From: Bin87 sp965116565 | Lineage (GTDB): Bacteria; Chloroflexota; Dehalococcoidia; Lucifugimonadales; UBA3495 | Assembly: GCA_965116565.1 (NCBI GenBank) | Contig: OZ220699.1 | Location: 2,108,001 to 2,172,000 of the forward strand | Direction of reading: 5' to 3' | DNA: 64,000 nt | In this document: positions 26,731 through 35,775 of the stretch, piece by piece | Layout of the letters: each line of letters starts with the position of its first letter | How positions within the stretch are numbered: the first letter of the stretch is position 1 | Program-made: the position numbers and the translations under genes | The notes under the pieces: generated by a model | Told to the model about the DNA's origin: nothing | Database searches by the model: none | What the model saw: only the letters and a program-made list of their open reading frames with translations

Positions 26731-27276
26731 ATGCCACTGGTGCCCGCCATCTTGAGTGTGGTCGCCGGCGCCATGGTTGCGCTGTCGGTAATCGCATCGC
26801 CCTGGGTTGGTGCCGCCTCTGCCAATGGCGCGTCGACGACCATCATGGACCGGGTCCAGGGCCCCTACCGCGTCGTAGTTGGAATCATTCCGGCCAGACC
26901 CGTAACTCCCCAGACCCACCTCGCCATCCAGGTTTTTGACGCCGCGGACGATCGGTTGCTCCGCGACACTGACGTCGATTTGCACGTCGCCGCGACCGGG
27001 CCGTCTGGCTCCACCCGATTCGGCCCTGCTCAGGTGCTCAACGAGCAAACCTTGCGTTATTTCGAAATCGACATCCCGTTCACGGTCATCGGTCCCTGGG
27101 CTGTATCCCTTACGGTTTCCTCCCATCTGGGCGACGAAGAATTCATGCTCAACCTCGAGGTGGAGGAACCGCGTGCGCAGATCCAGTGGATCTGGATCAC
27201 CGCACTGCTGGTGGTGATATTCGCCGTGGGCGTATGGACCTGGTTGACCTTGCAACGTAGGCGTGGGGTGCTTTGA
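26731..27276 (+). CDS. Membrane-anchored extracytoplasmic protein (YtkA/FixH-like shape)
   Basis: 181 residues from ATG 26731. An N-terminal signal/TM (ILSVVAGAMVALSVIASPWV), an extracytoplasmic beta domain (YRVVVGIIPARPVTP ... FEIDIPFTVIGPWAV) and a C-terminal TM (WIWITALLVVIFAVGVWTWL) are visible. The layout resembles YtkA/FixH-type domains that serve metal or oxidase assembly, but similarity is only of shape. The next gene, a polytopic membrane protein, follows within two bases, so the two probably form one complex. Confidence 0.6.
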   Translation: MPLVPAILSVVAGAMVALSVIASPWVGAASANGASTTIMDRVQGPYRVVVGIIPARPVTPQTHLAIQVFDAADDRLLRDTDVDLHVAATGPSGSTRFGPAQVLNEQTLRYFEIDIPFTVIGPWAVSLTVSSHLGDEEFMLNLEVEEPRAQIQWIWITALLVVIFAVGVWTWLTLQRRRGVL

Positions 27277-27278
27277 CC

Positions 27279-28838
27279 GTGCGGCGCTTCGTTTTCGCCC
27301 TGGGGTCCACCGCCCTGGTTGCCGCCGCCATCGCCGCGTTGCTGTTGAGGCCCGCCTACGCCCACGGGTTTGGCGAACGCTACGACCTGCCCTTGCCTTT
27401 GTCGCTCTTTGTCATCGCGGGCGCTGCAGCGGTGGCGCTGTCTTTCCTGGTCGCCGCTGTCTTTCTCCGGGGCTCCGCCGTCCACCGGGACTACCCTCGT
27501 CTCAACCTGCTCAGGCTGCCTGTCCTCGGCGCCACGCTGTCTTCGCCGTTGCTCACCGCCCCGTTGCAGCTATTGTCGGTGATGCTGACCGCATACGTCA
27601 TTGTAGGGGGGCTGATCGGTAATGACCGTGCTGCCCTCAACCCGGCTCCCGCGGCCCTGTATGTCGGGTTCTGGGTCGGCCTCAGTTTTTTCACCGCTTT
27701 GTTTGGCAACCTGTGGGCCCTGGTCAACCCTTGGAAGGTGGCATGGAGCTTCGCCGAAGCCGTCACTGCGACCATCGCTCCCGGGCAGACCCTGAGCCGC
27801 CACCTGGAATACCCCGGGCGTTGGGGCCAGTGGCCGGCCGTGTTGGTGTTCGCCGGGTTCGCCGTGCTGGAAACCGTGATCGCCGGCGCCGCCGGCCCAC
27901 GGGTCCTCGGCTGGATTCTCGTGGGCTACACCATCTACAACTTCGCCGGCATGTTCCTCTATGGACGCGATGTTTGGCTGCGAAACGCCGAGGGGTTCAC
28001 CGTTGTTTACGGTTTCATGTCCCGGTTCTCCATTACCGAGGTGCGAAGCCCGTCGACGGCCTGCCCCGATTGTTCATCCGACGGCGCTTGCTCCGCCGCC
28101 GCGGCCGATTGCGTCGACTGCTATGAGTGCTACAACCTCGCGCGGCCGTCGGAGCGGGAATTCAACATCCGCCCTTTCTGCGTCGGCCTGAACCGGTTGG
28201 GCAACGTGACTGCTGCTCCGGTGTCGCTTGTGATCCTGCTGTTGTCCACCGTGTCGTTCGATGGCCTGTCGGCCACTCCCGAATGGGTCGTTTTCAGCAC
28301 CCAGTTCCTGCTGCAGTTCCCAAGGTACGGAGGCTACCTCGCCAATCTGGTTGGCATGATAGGTTTGCCCGTCGTGTTCGGAATACTCTACGTCGTCGCC
28401 TGCCGCGCCATGATGGCCTTGGCTGGCCCGTCGGCCGCCGCCTCGCCCGACATCCCGGCATTGGCGAGGGCGTTTGTATTTTCCCTGTTGCCCATCGCTT
28501 TGGCGTACCACTACGCTCATTTCTTGGGTTTCCTGTTGATCAATGGTCAGCGCTTCATCGTGCTGGTGTCTGATCCGTTCGGCTGGGGCTGGGATCTGTT
28601 TGGTACCGCCGACGCCGTCATCAACATCGGCATCCTGTCCCCCGTATTCATCTGGTATTTCTCCATCTCCGCCATCGTCGTCGGGCACATCGCCGGCGTT
28701 TATCTGGCTCACGTCCAGGCAGTCCGCCTGTACCCTCACCGGCGCGCCGCCCTCATGAGCCAGGTGCCAATGCTCGTGCTGATGGTGTGCTACACTTGCG
28801 CAAGTTTGTGGATAATTTCACGACCAATCGCCGAATAG
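27279..28838 (+). CDS. Polytopic membrane protein with Cys-rich loop
   Basis: About 519 residues from GTG 27279 (a TTG at 27273 is possible). A cleavable-looking signal (LLLRPAYAHG) precedes ten or more hydrophobic helices. Between helices, around residues 261-290, a loop has six Cys in CxxC-like spacing (CPDC, then C, C, CVDCYEC). This may bind metal or form disulfides. I recall similar membrane proteins carried in databases under a fenitrothion-hydrolase-type name, but that function is not supported by anything seen here. It is tightly coupled to the extracytoplasmic protein before it. Confidence 0.65.
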   Translation: MRRFVFALGSTALVAAAIAALLLRPAYAHGFGERYDLPLPLSLFVIAGAAAVALSFLVAAVFLRGSAVHRDYPRLNLLRLPVLGATLSSPLLTAPLQLLSVMLTAYVIVGGLIGNDRAALNPAPAALYVGFWVGLSFFTALFGNLWALVNPWKVAWSFAEAVTATIAPGQTLSRHLEYPGRWGQWPAVLVFAGFAVLETVIAGAAGPRVLGWILVGYTIYNFAGMFLYGRDVWLRNAEGFTVVYGFMSRFSITEVRSPSTACPDCSSDGACSAAAADCVDCYECYNLARPSEREFNIRPFCVGLNRLGNVTAAPVSLVILLLSTVSFDGLSATPEWVVFSTQFLLQFPRYGGYLANLVGMIGLPVVFGILYVVACRAMMALAGPSAAASPDIPALARAFVFSLLPIALAYHYAHFLGFLLINGQRFIVLVSDPFGWGWDLFGTADAVINIGILSPVFIWYFSISAIVVGHIAGVYLAHVQAVRLYPHRRAALMSQVPMLVLMVCYTCASLWIISRPIAE

Positions 28839-28866
28839 CGTCGTGAAGAGTACGGAGGACAACACA

Positions 28867-29682
28867 GTGCCCGAACGCAGCCCGAGATTGGAAGGAAAGG
28901 TAGCAATCGTCACCGGCGCTGGCACCAGCGGACCCGGCGTGGGCAACGGACGGGCTGCGGCCACCTTGTTCGCCAGGGAGGGCGCAAAGGTCCTCCTGTC
29001 CGACCTCGATGAAGGGCGGGCCCAGGAGACGCTGGACCTCATCGAATCGGAGGGCGGTACAGCCTCGACGATTCAGGCCGACGTCACCAACGCCGACGAC
29101 TGCGAGCGTATGGTTGCCGCCTGTATCGAGCGGTATGGTCGCCTCGATATCCTGGACAACAACGTCGGAATATCCCATCGCGGCACCGTGGTGGAAATCG
29201 CCGAGGAAGCCTGGGATCGCGTCATGGCCATCAACGTCAAAAGCATAGTGTTGGCCAGCAAATTCGCCATCCCCAGGATGATCGAGTCCGGCGGCGGATC
29301 AATCATCAACATATCGTCCATCGCCGGTCTGCGGGCCCACAGCAGCACTCCGTACACCGCGTCCAAAGCGGCCGTCATCGGGTTGACCATCTCCATGGCC
29401 GCTGACCACGGGCCCGAGGGTATCCGAACCAACTGCATCGCGCCGGGCCTGGTGTACACGCCTATGGTCGCGCCCCGCATGGACGATGACCTGCGTCAGA
29501 TACGGAACAACGCGGCGCCCCTGCGCACCGAGGGTACGGCGTGGGACATCGGCAACGCCGCCCTGTTCCTCGCCAGCGACGAGGCGCGCTGGATCAACGG
29601 CGTAATCCTGCCCGTCGATGCCGGCTTGGTGGCCACCTCGCCCGTCACCTACCAGACCCTGGCCCAGCAGGTGCGCCTGTAG
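28867..29682 (+). CDS. Short-chain dehydrogenase/reductase
   Basis: 271 residues; the GTG at 28867 has GGAGG eight bases before it, which fits better than the GTG at 28843. NAD(P)-binding signature VAIVTGAGTSGPGVGNG, then LDILDNNVGIS, catalytic Ser in INISSIAG and the YTASK pair. The C-terminal GVILPVDAGL is typical. The Gly motif carries a two-residue-longer loop than the classic TGxxxGxG. An acid after strand two (LSDLDEG) favours NAD over NADP. The substrate is unknown. Confidence 0.9.
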   Translation: MPERSPRLEGKVAIVTGAGTSGPGVGNGRAAATLFAREGAKVLLSDLDEGRAQETLDLIESEGGTASTIQADVTNADDCERMVAACIERYGRLDILDNNVGISHRGTVVEIAEEAWDRVMAINVKSIVLASKFAIPRMIESGGGSIINISSIAGLRAHSSTPYTASKAAVIGLTISMAADHGPEGIRTNCIAPGLVYTPMVAPRMDDDLRQIRNNAAPLRTEGTAWDIGNAALFLASDEARWINGVILPVDAGLVATSPVTYQTLAQQVRL

Positions 29683-29725
29683 GGCCGGCGAAGTAGCGTT
29701 TTATCGACCCGCTTTCCCGACCGTT

Positions 29726-30157
29726 TCAGCCCTCTATCGATACCAGCGTAAGGTCGAAGGTGAGGTCTTTCCCCGCCAGTGGGTGATTGGCGTCCAGCGT
29801 CACCGACTCTTCGCTCACGGCCATGATCATGAAGTTCACTGTTTGGCCGCTGCTCTGCTGGCCCTGTACCGACGTTCCTACTTCCAGCGGCATGTTCGGC
29901 GGGAATTCGCCCCGCGGAACCTCCATTACGCCGTCCGATCTGTGCTCGCCGTAAGCGTCCGCGCAGGCGATATGGACCGTTTTGGTGTCTCCCGGCTCCA
30001 TCCCGACTACCCCGTTTTCAAAGCCGGGTATCACCTGTCCATTCCCGATGGTGAATGCCAGCGGCGTCCCGCCCTCCGAGGAATCAAAAACCTCGCCATC
30101 GTCCAGCCGGCCGGTATAGTGGACGCGCACCTGGTTCCCAATCTGTGCCGTAGTCAA
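29726..30157 (-). CDS. FKBP-type peptidyl-prolyl isomerase (SlyD-like)
   Basis: 143 residues. The FKBP start VRVHYTGRLDDGEVFDSSEG, the hinge VIPGFENGVVGM and an inserted flap (about 70-120) with VTLDANHPLAGKDLTFDL are the SlyD pattern. It assists protein folding in the cytoplasm. It lacks the long His-rich metal tail of E. coli SlyD. It is convergent with the SDR gene, 43 bases apart. Confidence 0.92.
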   Translation of the reverse strand: MTTAQIGNQVRVHYTGRLDDGEVFDSSEGGTPLAFTIGNGQVIPGFENGVVGMEPGDTKTVHIACADAYGEHRSDGVMEVPRGEFPPNMPLEVGTSVQGQQSSGQTVNFMIMAVSEESVTLDANHPLAGKDLTFDLTLVSIEG

Positions 30158-30286
30158 TTTTCATCCTTCGCCTGTGGTGGATGCGCAACTATAACACGCC
30201 ACACAAGCGGGAAAGATTTATGGTAAGGTACGAATTCAAGCGCGCCGCGCCGCCGACGCCATGATCAGGGAATTCGTGGAGGAACC

Positions 30287-31381
30287 ATGAAGTACGGATT
30301 GTTTATGATGCCGTCCCATCCGCCGGAACGGAACATTTACGACGCCCACCAGTGGGACCTGCAGTTCCTCAAGTTGTGCGACGAACTGGGTTTCGACGAA
30401 GCCTGGATCGGTGAGCATTTCACCTCGCCCTGGGAGCCCATACCCGCGCCCGACCTGTTGATCGCCCAGGCGCTCATGCAGACCAAGCGCATCAAGCTCG
30501 GTTCCGGCGCCCACCTGCTGCCGTTCCATCACCCCGCAGAGCTCGCGCACCGGGTGGCATACCTGGACCACATTTCCCAGGGCCGCTTCCTGTTCGGAGT
30601 GGGCGCCAGCGGCCTGCCCAGCGATTGGGCGTTGTTCGACGTGGACGGCAACAACGGTGAGCACCGCGACATGACTCGCGAGTCGCTGGACATAATCCTC
30701 AAGATCTGGGCGAACGACGGGCCGTTCGAGTACAAGGGCAAGTACTGGAACGTCAGCATTCCCGAGCCCATGTACGGCACCCTGGAATTCTTCCTCCGGC
30801 CTTACCAGCAGCCGCACCCTCCCATCGGCGTGGCCTCGGTCAGCTACAAATCTCCCACATTGATGATCGCCGGGGAGCGGGGGTTCATCCCCATGAGCCT
30901 CGCTTTGAACGCCGACTACTGCCGCAGCCACTGGGAAGCCATCGAAGAAGGCGCCGCCCGCACCGATCGCACCCCCTCGCGTGCCGACTGGCGCCTGGTC
31001 CGCGACGTCTACGTGGCCGACACCGACGAGGAAGCGCGCGACTTGGCCCTCAATGGGATGTTGGGGCGAGTCTGGCACGACTACCTGCTGCCGTTGTTCC
31101 GTGAGTTCGACTTGATGAAGGTGTTCAAGCACGACGACGAGGTTCCCGACGACGCGGTGAATATCGAATACATGGCCGATCACCTCTGGCTGATTGGCTC
31201 CCCGGATACCGTCGCCGGCAAGATCAGGAACTTGTACGGCGACGTGGGCGGATTCGGCGGACTGCTGATGCTGGTGTACGACCAGTCGGAAAACAACGCC
31301 GCTTGGGATCACTCAACGCGGCTGCTCGCCGAAAAGGTCATGCCCCAGGTGTCCGATCTCACCGGGGCAAAAGCCGCCTGA
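30287..31381 (+). CDS. LLM-class flavin-dependent oxidoreductase
   Basis: 364 residues of the bacterial luciferase-like monooxygenase fold. The start is MKYGLFMMPSHPPERN. The barrel carries DEAWIGEHFTSPWEP, KLGSGAHLLPFHHP, LDHISQGRFLFGVG and a late HLWLIGSPDTVAGKI. Members use FMNH2 or F420 to oxidise organic substrates. GGAGG precedes the ATG (about 30277). Standing alone, its substrate and reductase cannot be deduced. Confidence 0.9.
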   Translation: MKYGLFMMPSHPPERNIYDAHQWDLQFLKLCDELGFDEAWIGEHFTSPWEPIPAPDLLIAQALMQTKRIKLGSGAHLLPFHHPAELAHRVAYLDHISQGRFLFGVGASGLPSDWALFDVDGNNGEHRDMTRESLDIILKIWANDGPFEYKGKYWNVSIPEPMYGTLEFFLRPYQQPHPPIGVASVSYKSPTLMIAGERGFIPMSLALNADYCRSHWEAIEEGAARTDRTPSRADWRLVRDVYVADTDEEARDLALNGMLGRVWHDYLLPLFREFDLMKVFKHDDEVPDDAVNIEYMADHLWLIGSPDTVAGKIRNLYGDVGGFGGLLMLVYDQSENNAAWDHSTRLLAEKVMPQVSDLTGAKAA

Positions 31382-31586
31382 AGCGTTTTCACCTGCGGGC
31401 TGGCGGATCAATGGATGCACTTGACGTAACGAATTTAAGGCATTTTCTAAAAATAGCCATAGAATGCGTATGAATCGCATGTCCAAGCCCAACTCGTTAA
31501 TGTAAGATGTCGGAGTCAGAAGAGTAGTGGGTCGTGCCCCAATGTGTGCGGCTTCCATCCGGTGATATACGAAAAGCAGAGGGAAT

Positions 31587-31823
31587 ATGGCGACGCAGCG
31601 AATTAGAAAGACCAAGTTAATGCGTAGTGTGGAAGAACAGCATGGTCAACCCTTGGAAAGTTTGGTGCCACACTTGGTCAACGACGTTGGGATGAGCCGA
31701 GCCGCTTCCCAATTGGGGGTAAGTCCGGCCACTTTGGGTTACTGGATGTTGAAGATGGGCATTCAATACCGTCGCGTTGCTCTGGCCGACGGCGAAACTA
31801 TTGAGGTGCGTCGCCCCGGATGA
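31587..31823 (+). CDS. Small helix-turn-helix protein
   Basis: 78 residues with a central HTH (SRAASQLGVSPATLGYWMLK) preceded by a helix (SLVPHLVNDVG). It is probably a small DNA-binding regulator. The preceding 200 bases are AT-rich and include an atgcg...cgcat inverted repeat near 31463, a possible operator. Its DNA is AT-richer than most neighbours. It ends 21 bases from the convergent cupin gene. Confidence 0.7.
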   Translation: MATQRIRKTKLMRSVEEQHGQPLESLVPHLVNDVGMSRAASQLGVSPATLGYWMLKMGIQYRRVALADGETIEVRRPG

Positions 31824-31844
31824 TGCTTGGGGCGCTCCATTCAG

Positions 31845-32288
31845 CTACAGCGTAGGCGGCCACAGGCCGCCTGTTTCAACCTCAACTGCTTCATCCATTC
31901 CAGGCCATGGCGGCATGGTCACGCAGATGAAACGCAACGCCGCGCTTTGACCCGCCCGAAACTGAAATGCCCAACCGGTAGGTATCACCAGGGCGTCTCC
32001 GACTGACACGGACACCGGCAGCGCCTGCTCTACTGAATGGCCCGGCGGGCATCGCCATACCTCCCCTTGACCTTCAATCACGTACCACGCCTCTTCCACC
32101 GTACGATGGCGCACCGGACGACTGATGGCGCCGGCTGCAATGCTAACTTCCACCACGCTGCAACGGGATGCTTGGTGTTCCTCTGCCAGCAGCAGCCTGA
32201 CCTCTGACCCGTCGGGCGCGACGATAATACCGCCGTCGGAACGGCGTCCCAACGGCGGTACGATTCCCTGATTCTGGGGATCTGGCAT
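31845..32288 (-). CDS. Cupin-domain protein
   Basis: 147 residues from ATG 32288, two bases after the stop of the enoyl-CoA hydratase-like gene. Cupin motif 1 reads SRPVRHRTVEEAWYVIEGQGE and motif 2 ALVIPTGWAFQFRAG. Only one clear metal His-x-His-type pair remains (RHRT), so metal binding is uncertain. It may be a sugar- or acid-binding accessory, or a small isomerase or dioxygenase. The tight spacing suggests joint action with the crotonase. Confidence 0.8.
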   Translation of the reverse strand: MPDPQNQGIVPPLGRRSDGGIIVAPDGSEVRLLLAEEHQASRCSVVEVSIAAGAISRPVRHRTVEEAWYVIEGQGEVWRCPPGHSVEQALPVSVSVGDALVIPTGWAFQFRAGQSAALRFICVTMPPWPGMDEAVEVETGGLWPPTL

Positions 32289-32290
32289 TG

Positions 32291-33106
32291 TTACGATTGC
32301 TGTTTCCGCCCTTTCCTTGCCAGGAAGTCCGAGAATCCCTCTTCCACCGACAGGCCCTTGAACCTGTCGCCGCGCCCCTCGACCTCGTTGCGGAACTGCT
32401 CTCCGACCGGCAACCCGGAGTGTTCCAGCAGCAACTGCTTGATGTTCGCCAGCCCCTGTACCCGGTTGCGTGCGATTCCCGCCGCGATGTCCAGCGTGCG
32501 CTCCATCAACTCCTCTGATGGCACCAGGTGGTTGATCAGGCCAATGTGGTAAGCCTCGTCTGCGAAAACTTCGCGCCCGCTCAGCAGCAGTTCCTTTGCG
32601 CGGTTGATGCCAACCAGTTGCGGCAGGCTCCAGGTGGCGTTCATCTGCCCGTAGTTCACCGCCAGGAACCTGAAGCTGGTCTTCTCGCAACCCACCAGGA
32701 AGTCCAGGCTGGTGGCGAGCACCGTCCCTCCGCCGTAGCACAACCCGTTCACGGCGCCAATGACGGGCTTGCTGCTGGTATGCATGTGCCAGGTATACTC
32801 GGCGCGTTCGGCTTGGCCGGCCTCTCTTTGTTCCGGTGACAACTCACGGTTTTCGTGGATATCCGCTCCCGCCGAGAACGCCCGCTCGCCGGCCCCGGTG
32901 ATGATGACTGCTCCAACGTTGTCATCGGCCTCGTAATCGGTGATCGCCTGATCCATTTCCCGCACCAGTTGCAGGTTCAGCGCGTTCAACACTTCAGGGC
33001 GATTCAGCGTGATCACGCCGATGTTCGTGTCAACTTCGCTTCGGCCCATCATCGTCTTCCGGCCGATCGTTTCAACTTCGATGCACGAGTAGGTAGTTGC
33101 GACCAT
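32291..33106 (-). CDS. Crotonase (enoyl-CoA hydratase/isomerase) family protein
   Basis: 271 residues of crotonase fold. LNRPEVLNALNLQL, then FSAGADIHE forms the first oxyanion segment, and VIGAVNGLCYGGGTVLATSL the second. The two usual catalytic Glu positions (GGCELA and GQPE in classical hydratases) read GGTVLA and FRFLAV, so neither acid is present. A hydratase reaction is therefore unlikely. Crotonase members with other chemistry (isomerase, hydrolase, decarboxylase) remain possible. It is followed two bases later by a cupin gene. Confidence 0.85.
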   Translation of the reverse strand: MVATTYSCIEVETIGRKTMMGRSEVDTNIGVITLNRPEVLNALNLQLVREMDQAITDYEADDNVGAVIITGAGERAFSAGADIHENRELSPEQREAGQAERAEYTWHMHTSSKPVIGAVNGLCYGGGTVLATSLDFLVGCEKTSFRFLAVNYGQMNATWSLPQLVGINRAKELLLSGREVFADEAYHIGLINHLVPSEELMERTLDIAAGIARNRVQGLANIKQLLLEHSGLPVGEQFRNEVEGRGDRFKGLSVEEGFSDFLARKGRKQQS

Positions 33107-33226
33107 GATTACGTCCTTGCGTTTCCGTGGGCCTTCGCCGCCGGGGGATTTTCAGCAGTCATTATAACCGCATTGACCGTCGCCCGGTAGCGTGGGCAAA
33201 GTCGGGCACACGGCCGGCAACGAACA

Positions 33227-34618
33227 TCATCCCAATGGGCTGATCCCTCGGACCAGTCGAATGATGTCGTTGGCCGAAATGGCGATCACCAGCGCGATCA
33301 TCGCCACGAATCCGATCAGGTGCACCAGGCCCTCTTTGTCGGATGGCACGCGCTTCCCGCCGCGAACCCATTCGATGCCGACGAACAGCAAACGGCCTCC
33401 GTCCAGCATCGGTATGGGCAGGATGTTCAGCACCGCCAGGTTGATGCTCAGCAGTATCGTCACCACCATCCAGCCCTGGAAACCTCCCCGCTGCGTGACC
33501 TCGCCGGTGATCTGCGCTATCCCGATGGGGCCGCTGAATTCGGGCCCGCGCCCTCCGCCGAACCAGCCGCGCACCTCGCGGCCGATCAGGGTCAACATGT
33601 CCCATGTGTCCGTCACGCCTACGCGCAGGGCGACCCACGGCGGTTCTGTGCGCCGCTCCGACTGTTGGTCAACAATTTCGTAGCCGATGCCAACCGCGCC
33701 TTGCCCGGCGGGAGGGTCCACTCGGGGCGTCACGTACACCATGTGATTTTGCCCGTTGCGCTCGATCATCCACGCCATTTCCGACCCGGCTGACAGCCTC
33801 ACTTCCTGCGGTAAACGTCCCGGTTCGTTCAGGCTTCCTTCTCCCACCGACAACACCTTGTCGCCCGGCATCAGGCCCGCCGCTGCCGCCGGCGAATCGG
33901 GAGCCACCGCTGTGATTTGCGCCGTGCCTCCTACCAATTCCGTGTGCGGCACCATCGCCATGATCGCAAACGCCACGATGGGAAACAGCGCGTTCATCGC
34001 CGACCCCGCCGCCAGAACGATCGCCCGCTGGCCCACGCCGCGCCGTGCCAGGCTCTGCGGAGCCGCCGGATTGTTCTCACCCGACAGCCGCACGAACCCG
34101 CCCAGCGGCAGCCAGTTGAACGAGTAGATCATGTCCGCTAGCACAATCCGGTCGCCGTGAACCTCGCGGACCTTGCCCTCGTGCCGGAGAAATTCGTCGC
34201 TTTCCACATCCTCAAGGCGGCGCTGCGGCTGGTCCCGTTGGCCCTCGTCCTTCCGACCACCGCCGAATCCCACAAACCGCCCGATGGATCCTGCCAGCCC
34301 CTCTTTGCTGTCCCGGCTGCGTATTTCGACGTAACGCGCCACCAGCCGACCGTCGTCGGTCTCGCCCGAAAGCACCCGCACCACATCTCCCGGCTTCAGG
34401 GCCGGCAACGAACCGTTCAGGCACACCGTCGTATCAGCCAGCAGCGTCTCCGTTCGTCCGGTGAAAATCCCGAACGCCCTCGGCGGATAGCCGACCCCGA
34501 ATTCAAGCACCTTGACCCCAAAAGCTTTGGCGGACCAGAAGTGGCCCAGCTCGTGCACCACCACTAGCAATAGCAGCATCGGGATGAACGACGCCAGGGC
34601 GATCAGCACTGTTTCCAT
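33227..34618 (-). CDS. rseP: Site-2 intramembrane metalloprotease (RseP-like)
   Basis: 463 residues of the M50 family. The HELGH zinc site lies at residues 22-26 in the first membrane helix. A PDZ domain (ITAVAPDSPAAAAGLMPGD) occupies the middle, and NILPIPMLDGGRLLF supplies the third ligand. Between the first helix (LEFGVGYPPRAFG) and the SFNWLPLGGFVRLSGE segment there are about 115 extra residues, where most family members have around ten. The added part is charged and soluble (DDGRLVARYVEIRS). It ends the rpsB-to-rseP operon and follows dxr by 13 bases. Confidence 0.92.
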   Translation of the reverse strand: METVLIALASFIPMLLLLVVVHELGHFWSAKAFGVKVLEFGVGYPPRAFGIFTGRTETLLADTTVCLNGSLPALKPGDVVRVLSGETDDGRLVARYVEIRSRDSKEGLAGSIGRFVGFGGGRKDEGQRDQPQRRLEDVESDEFLRHEGKVREVHGDRIVLADMIYSFNWLPLGGFVRLSGENNPAAPQSLARRGVGQRAIVLAAGSAMNALFPIVAFAIMAMVPHTELVGGTAQITAVAPDSPAAAAGLMPGDKVLSVGEGSLNEPGRLPQEVRLSAGSEMAWMIERNGQNHMVYVTPRVDPPAGQGAVGIGYEIVDQQSERRTEPPWVALRVGVTDTWDMLTLIGREVRGWFGGGRGPEFSGPIGIAQITGEVTQRGGFQGWMVVTILLSINLAVLNILPIPMLDGGRLLFVGIEWVRGGKRVPSDKEGLVHLIGFVAMIALVIAISANDIIRLVRGISPLG

Positions 34619-34631
34619 ATGCGGAAAACCG

Positions 34632-35759
34632 TCAGCGTGCCGGCAGCCCGGCTATTTCGGAGGCTCGAGCGCTCGCCCATCGATCGGCGTCGGCAATCGC
34701 CTCCAGGTCCGGGTCGGCCTGTGTGTCGTGCTCCGCCAGCACCTGCTCCACCAATCGGTATATCCCGGTGAACCCGATCTTGCCTTGCAGAAACGCCGAC
34801 ACCGCCACCTCGTCGGCCGCGCTCAACACGGCGGGAGCAGTGCCCCCCGCCTTGCCGGCCGACACCGCCAGGTCGAAGCAGGGGAACCGTTCCGGCTCCA
34901 GCGGCTCGAAATCCAGCGACCAGGGCGCTCCGATGTCCAGTCGCGGTATGTCCGCGTTCTCAAATCGGTGCGGGTAAAACAACGCGTACTGAATCGGCAG
35001 CCTCATGCTTGGGGGCCCTAGCTGTGCCTTCACCGATCCGTCGTCAAACTCGACCATCGAGTGGATCGTGCTCTGCGGATGAACCACGACCGCGATGTCC
35101 TCCCAGGGTACCGAGAACAGCCAGTGCGACTCGATAACTTCAAACGCTTTGTTCATCAACGTGGCGGAATCGATCGTGATCTTGTCGCCCATACGCCATG
35201 TGGGATGTTGGAGCGCCTGCTCCGGCGTCACTGATTCCAGATCATCCAGAGGGGTGCGGCGGAATGGCCCGCCGCTGGCCGTGATCATCAGCCTGCGTAT
35301 GTGATTGTCCTCACCCTGCAGGCATTGCCATATCGCGCTCGGTTCGCTGTCCACCGGCAGTATCGTGCCGCCGTATTCGGACTCCGTGGCTTTGAGTGCT
35401 TCGCCCGCCATCACTATCGGTTCTTTGTTGGACAATGCCACCTGTTTTCCGGATTTCAGCGCCTCCAGCGTCGGCGATAACCCGACCGCTCCCATCAACG
35501 CGACCATCACTTGGTCAACCTCGGGCAGGACTGCCATCTCCTCCATGCTCATCATGGCGGTGTCCTTGGGTAATGATACGGGCGGGGCGTTGCACCAGAT
35601 GTATCGGGGGTGGAACTCGGCCACCTGCTCCAGCAGCAAATCCGTGTTGTTGCCCGCAGCCAGTGCCACGACATCAAACTCGTCGGGAAATGCCCTGACA
35701 ATGTCCAGCGTTTGCCGGCCGATCGACCCGGTGGAGCCCAGCACTACGATGCGTCGCAT
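34632..35759 (-). CDS. dxr: 1-deoxy-D-xylulose 5-phosphate reductoisomerase
   Basis: 375 residues. It converts DXP to MEP in the non-mevalonate isoprenoid pathway using NADPH. The nucleotide-binding GSTGSIGRQTLDIV, ALSNKEPIVMAGE, VDSEPSAIW, TASGGPFRRTPL and SATLMNKAFEVIESHWLF are all present. The usual VDSEH here reads VDSEP, so the residue after the metal-binding Glu is Pro instead of His. It sits between cdsA and rseP in a conserved envelope operon. Confidence 0.95.
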   Translation of the reverse strand: MRRIVVLGSTGSIGRQTLDIVRAFPDEFDVVALAAGNNTDLLLEQVAEFHPRYIWCNAPPVSLPKDTAMMSMEEMAVLPEVDQVMVALMGAVGLSPTLEALKSGKQVALSNKEPIVMAGEALKATESEYGGTILPVDSEPSAIWQCLQGEDNHIRRLMITASGGPFRRTPLDDLESVTPEQALQHPTWRMGDKITIDSATLMNKAFEVIESHWLFSVPWEDIAVVVHPQSTIHSMVEFDDGSVKAQLGPPSMRLPIQYALFYPHRFENADIPRLDIGAPWSLDFEPLEPERFPCFDLAVSAGKAGGTAPAVLSAADEVAVSAFLQGKIGFTGIYRLVEQVLAEHDTQADPDLEAIADADRWASARASEIAGLPAR

Positions 35760-35775
35760 GAAAACAGCATCCCAT

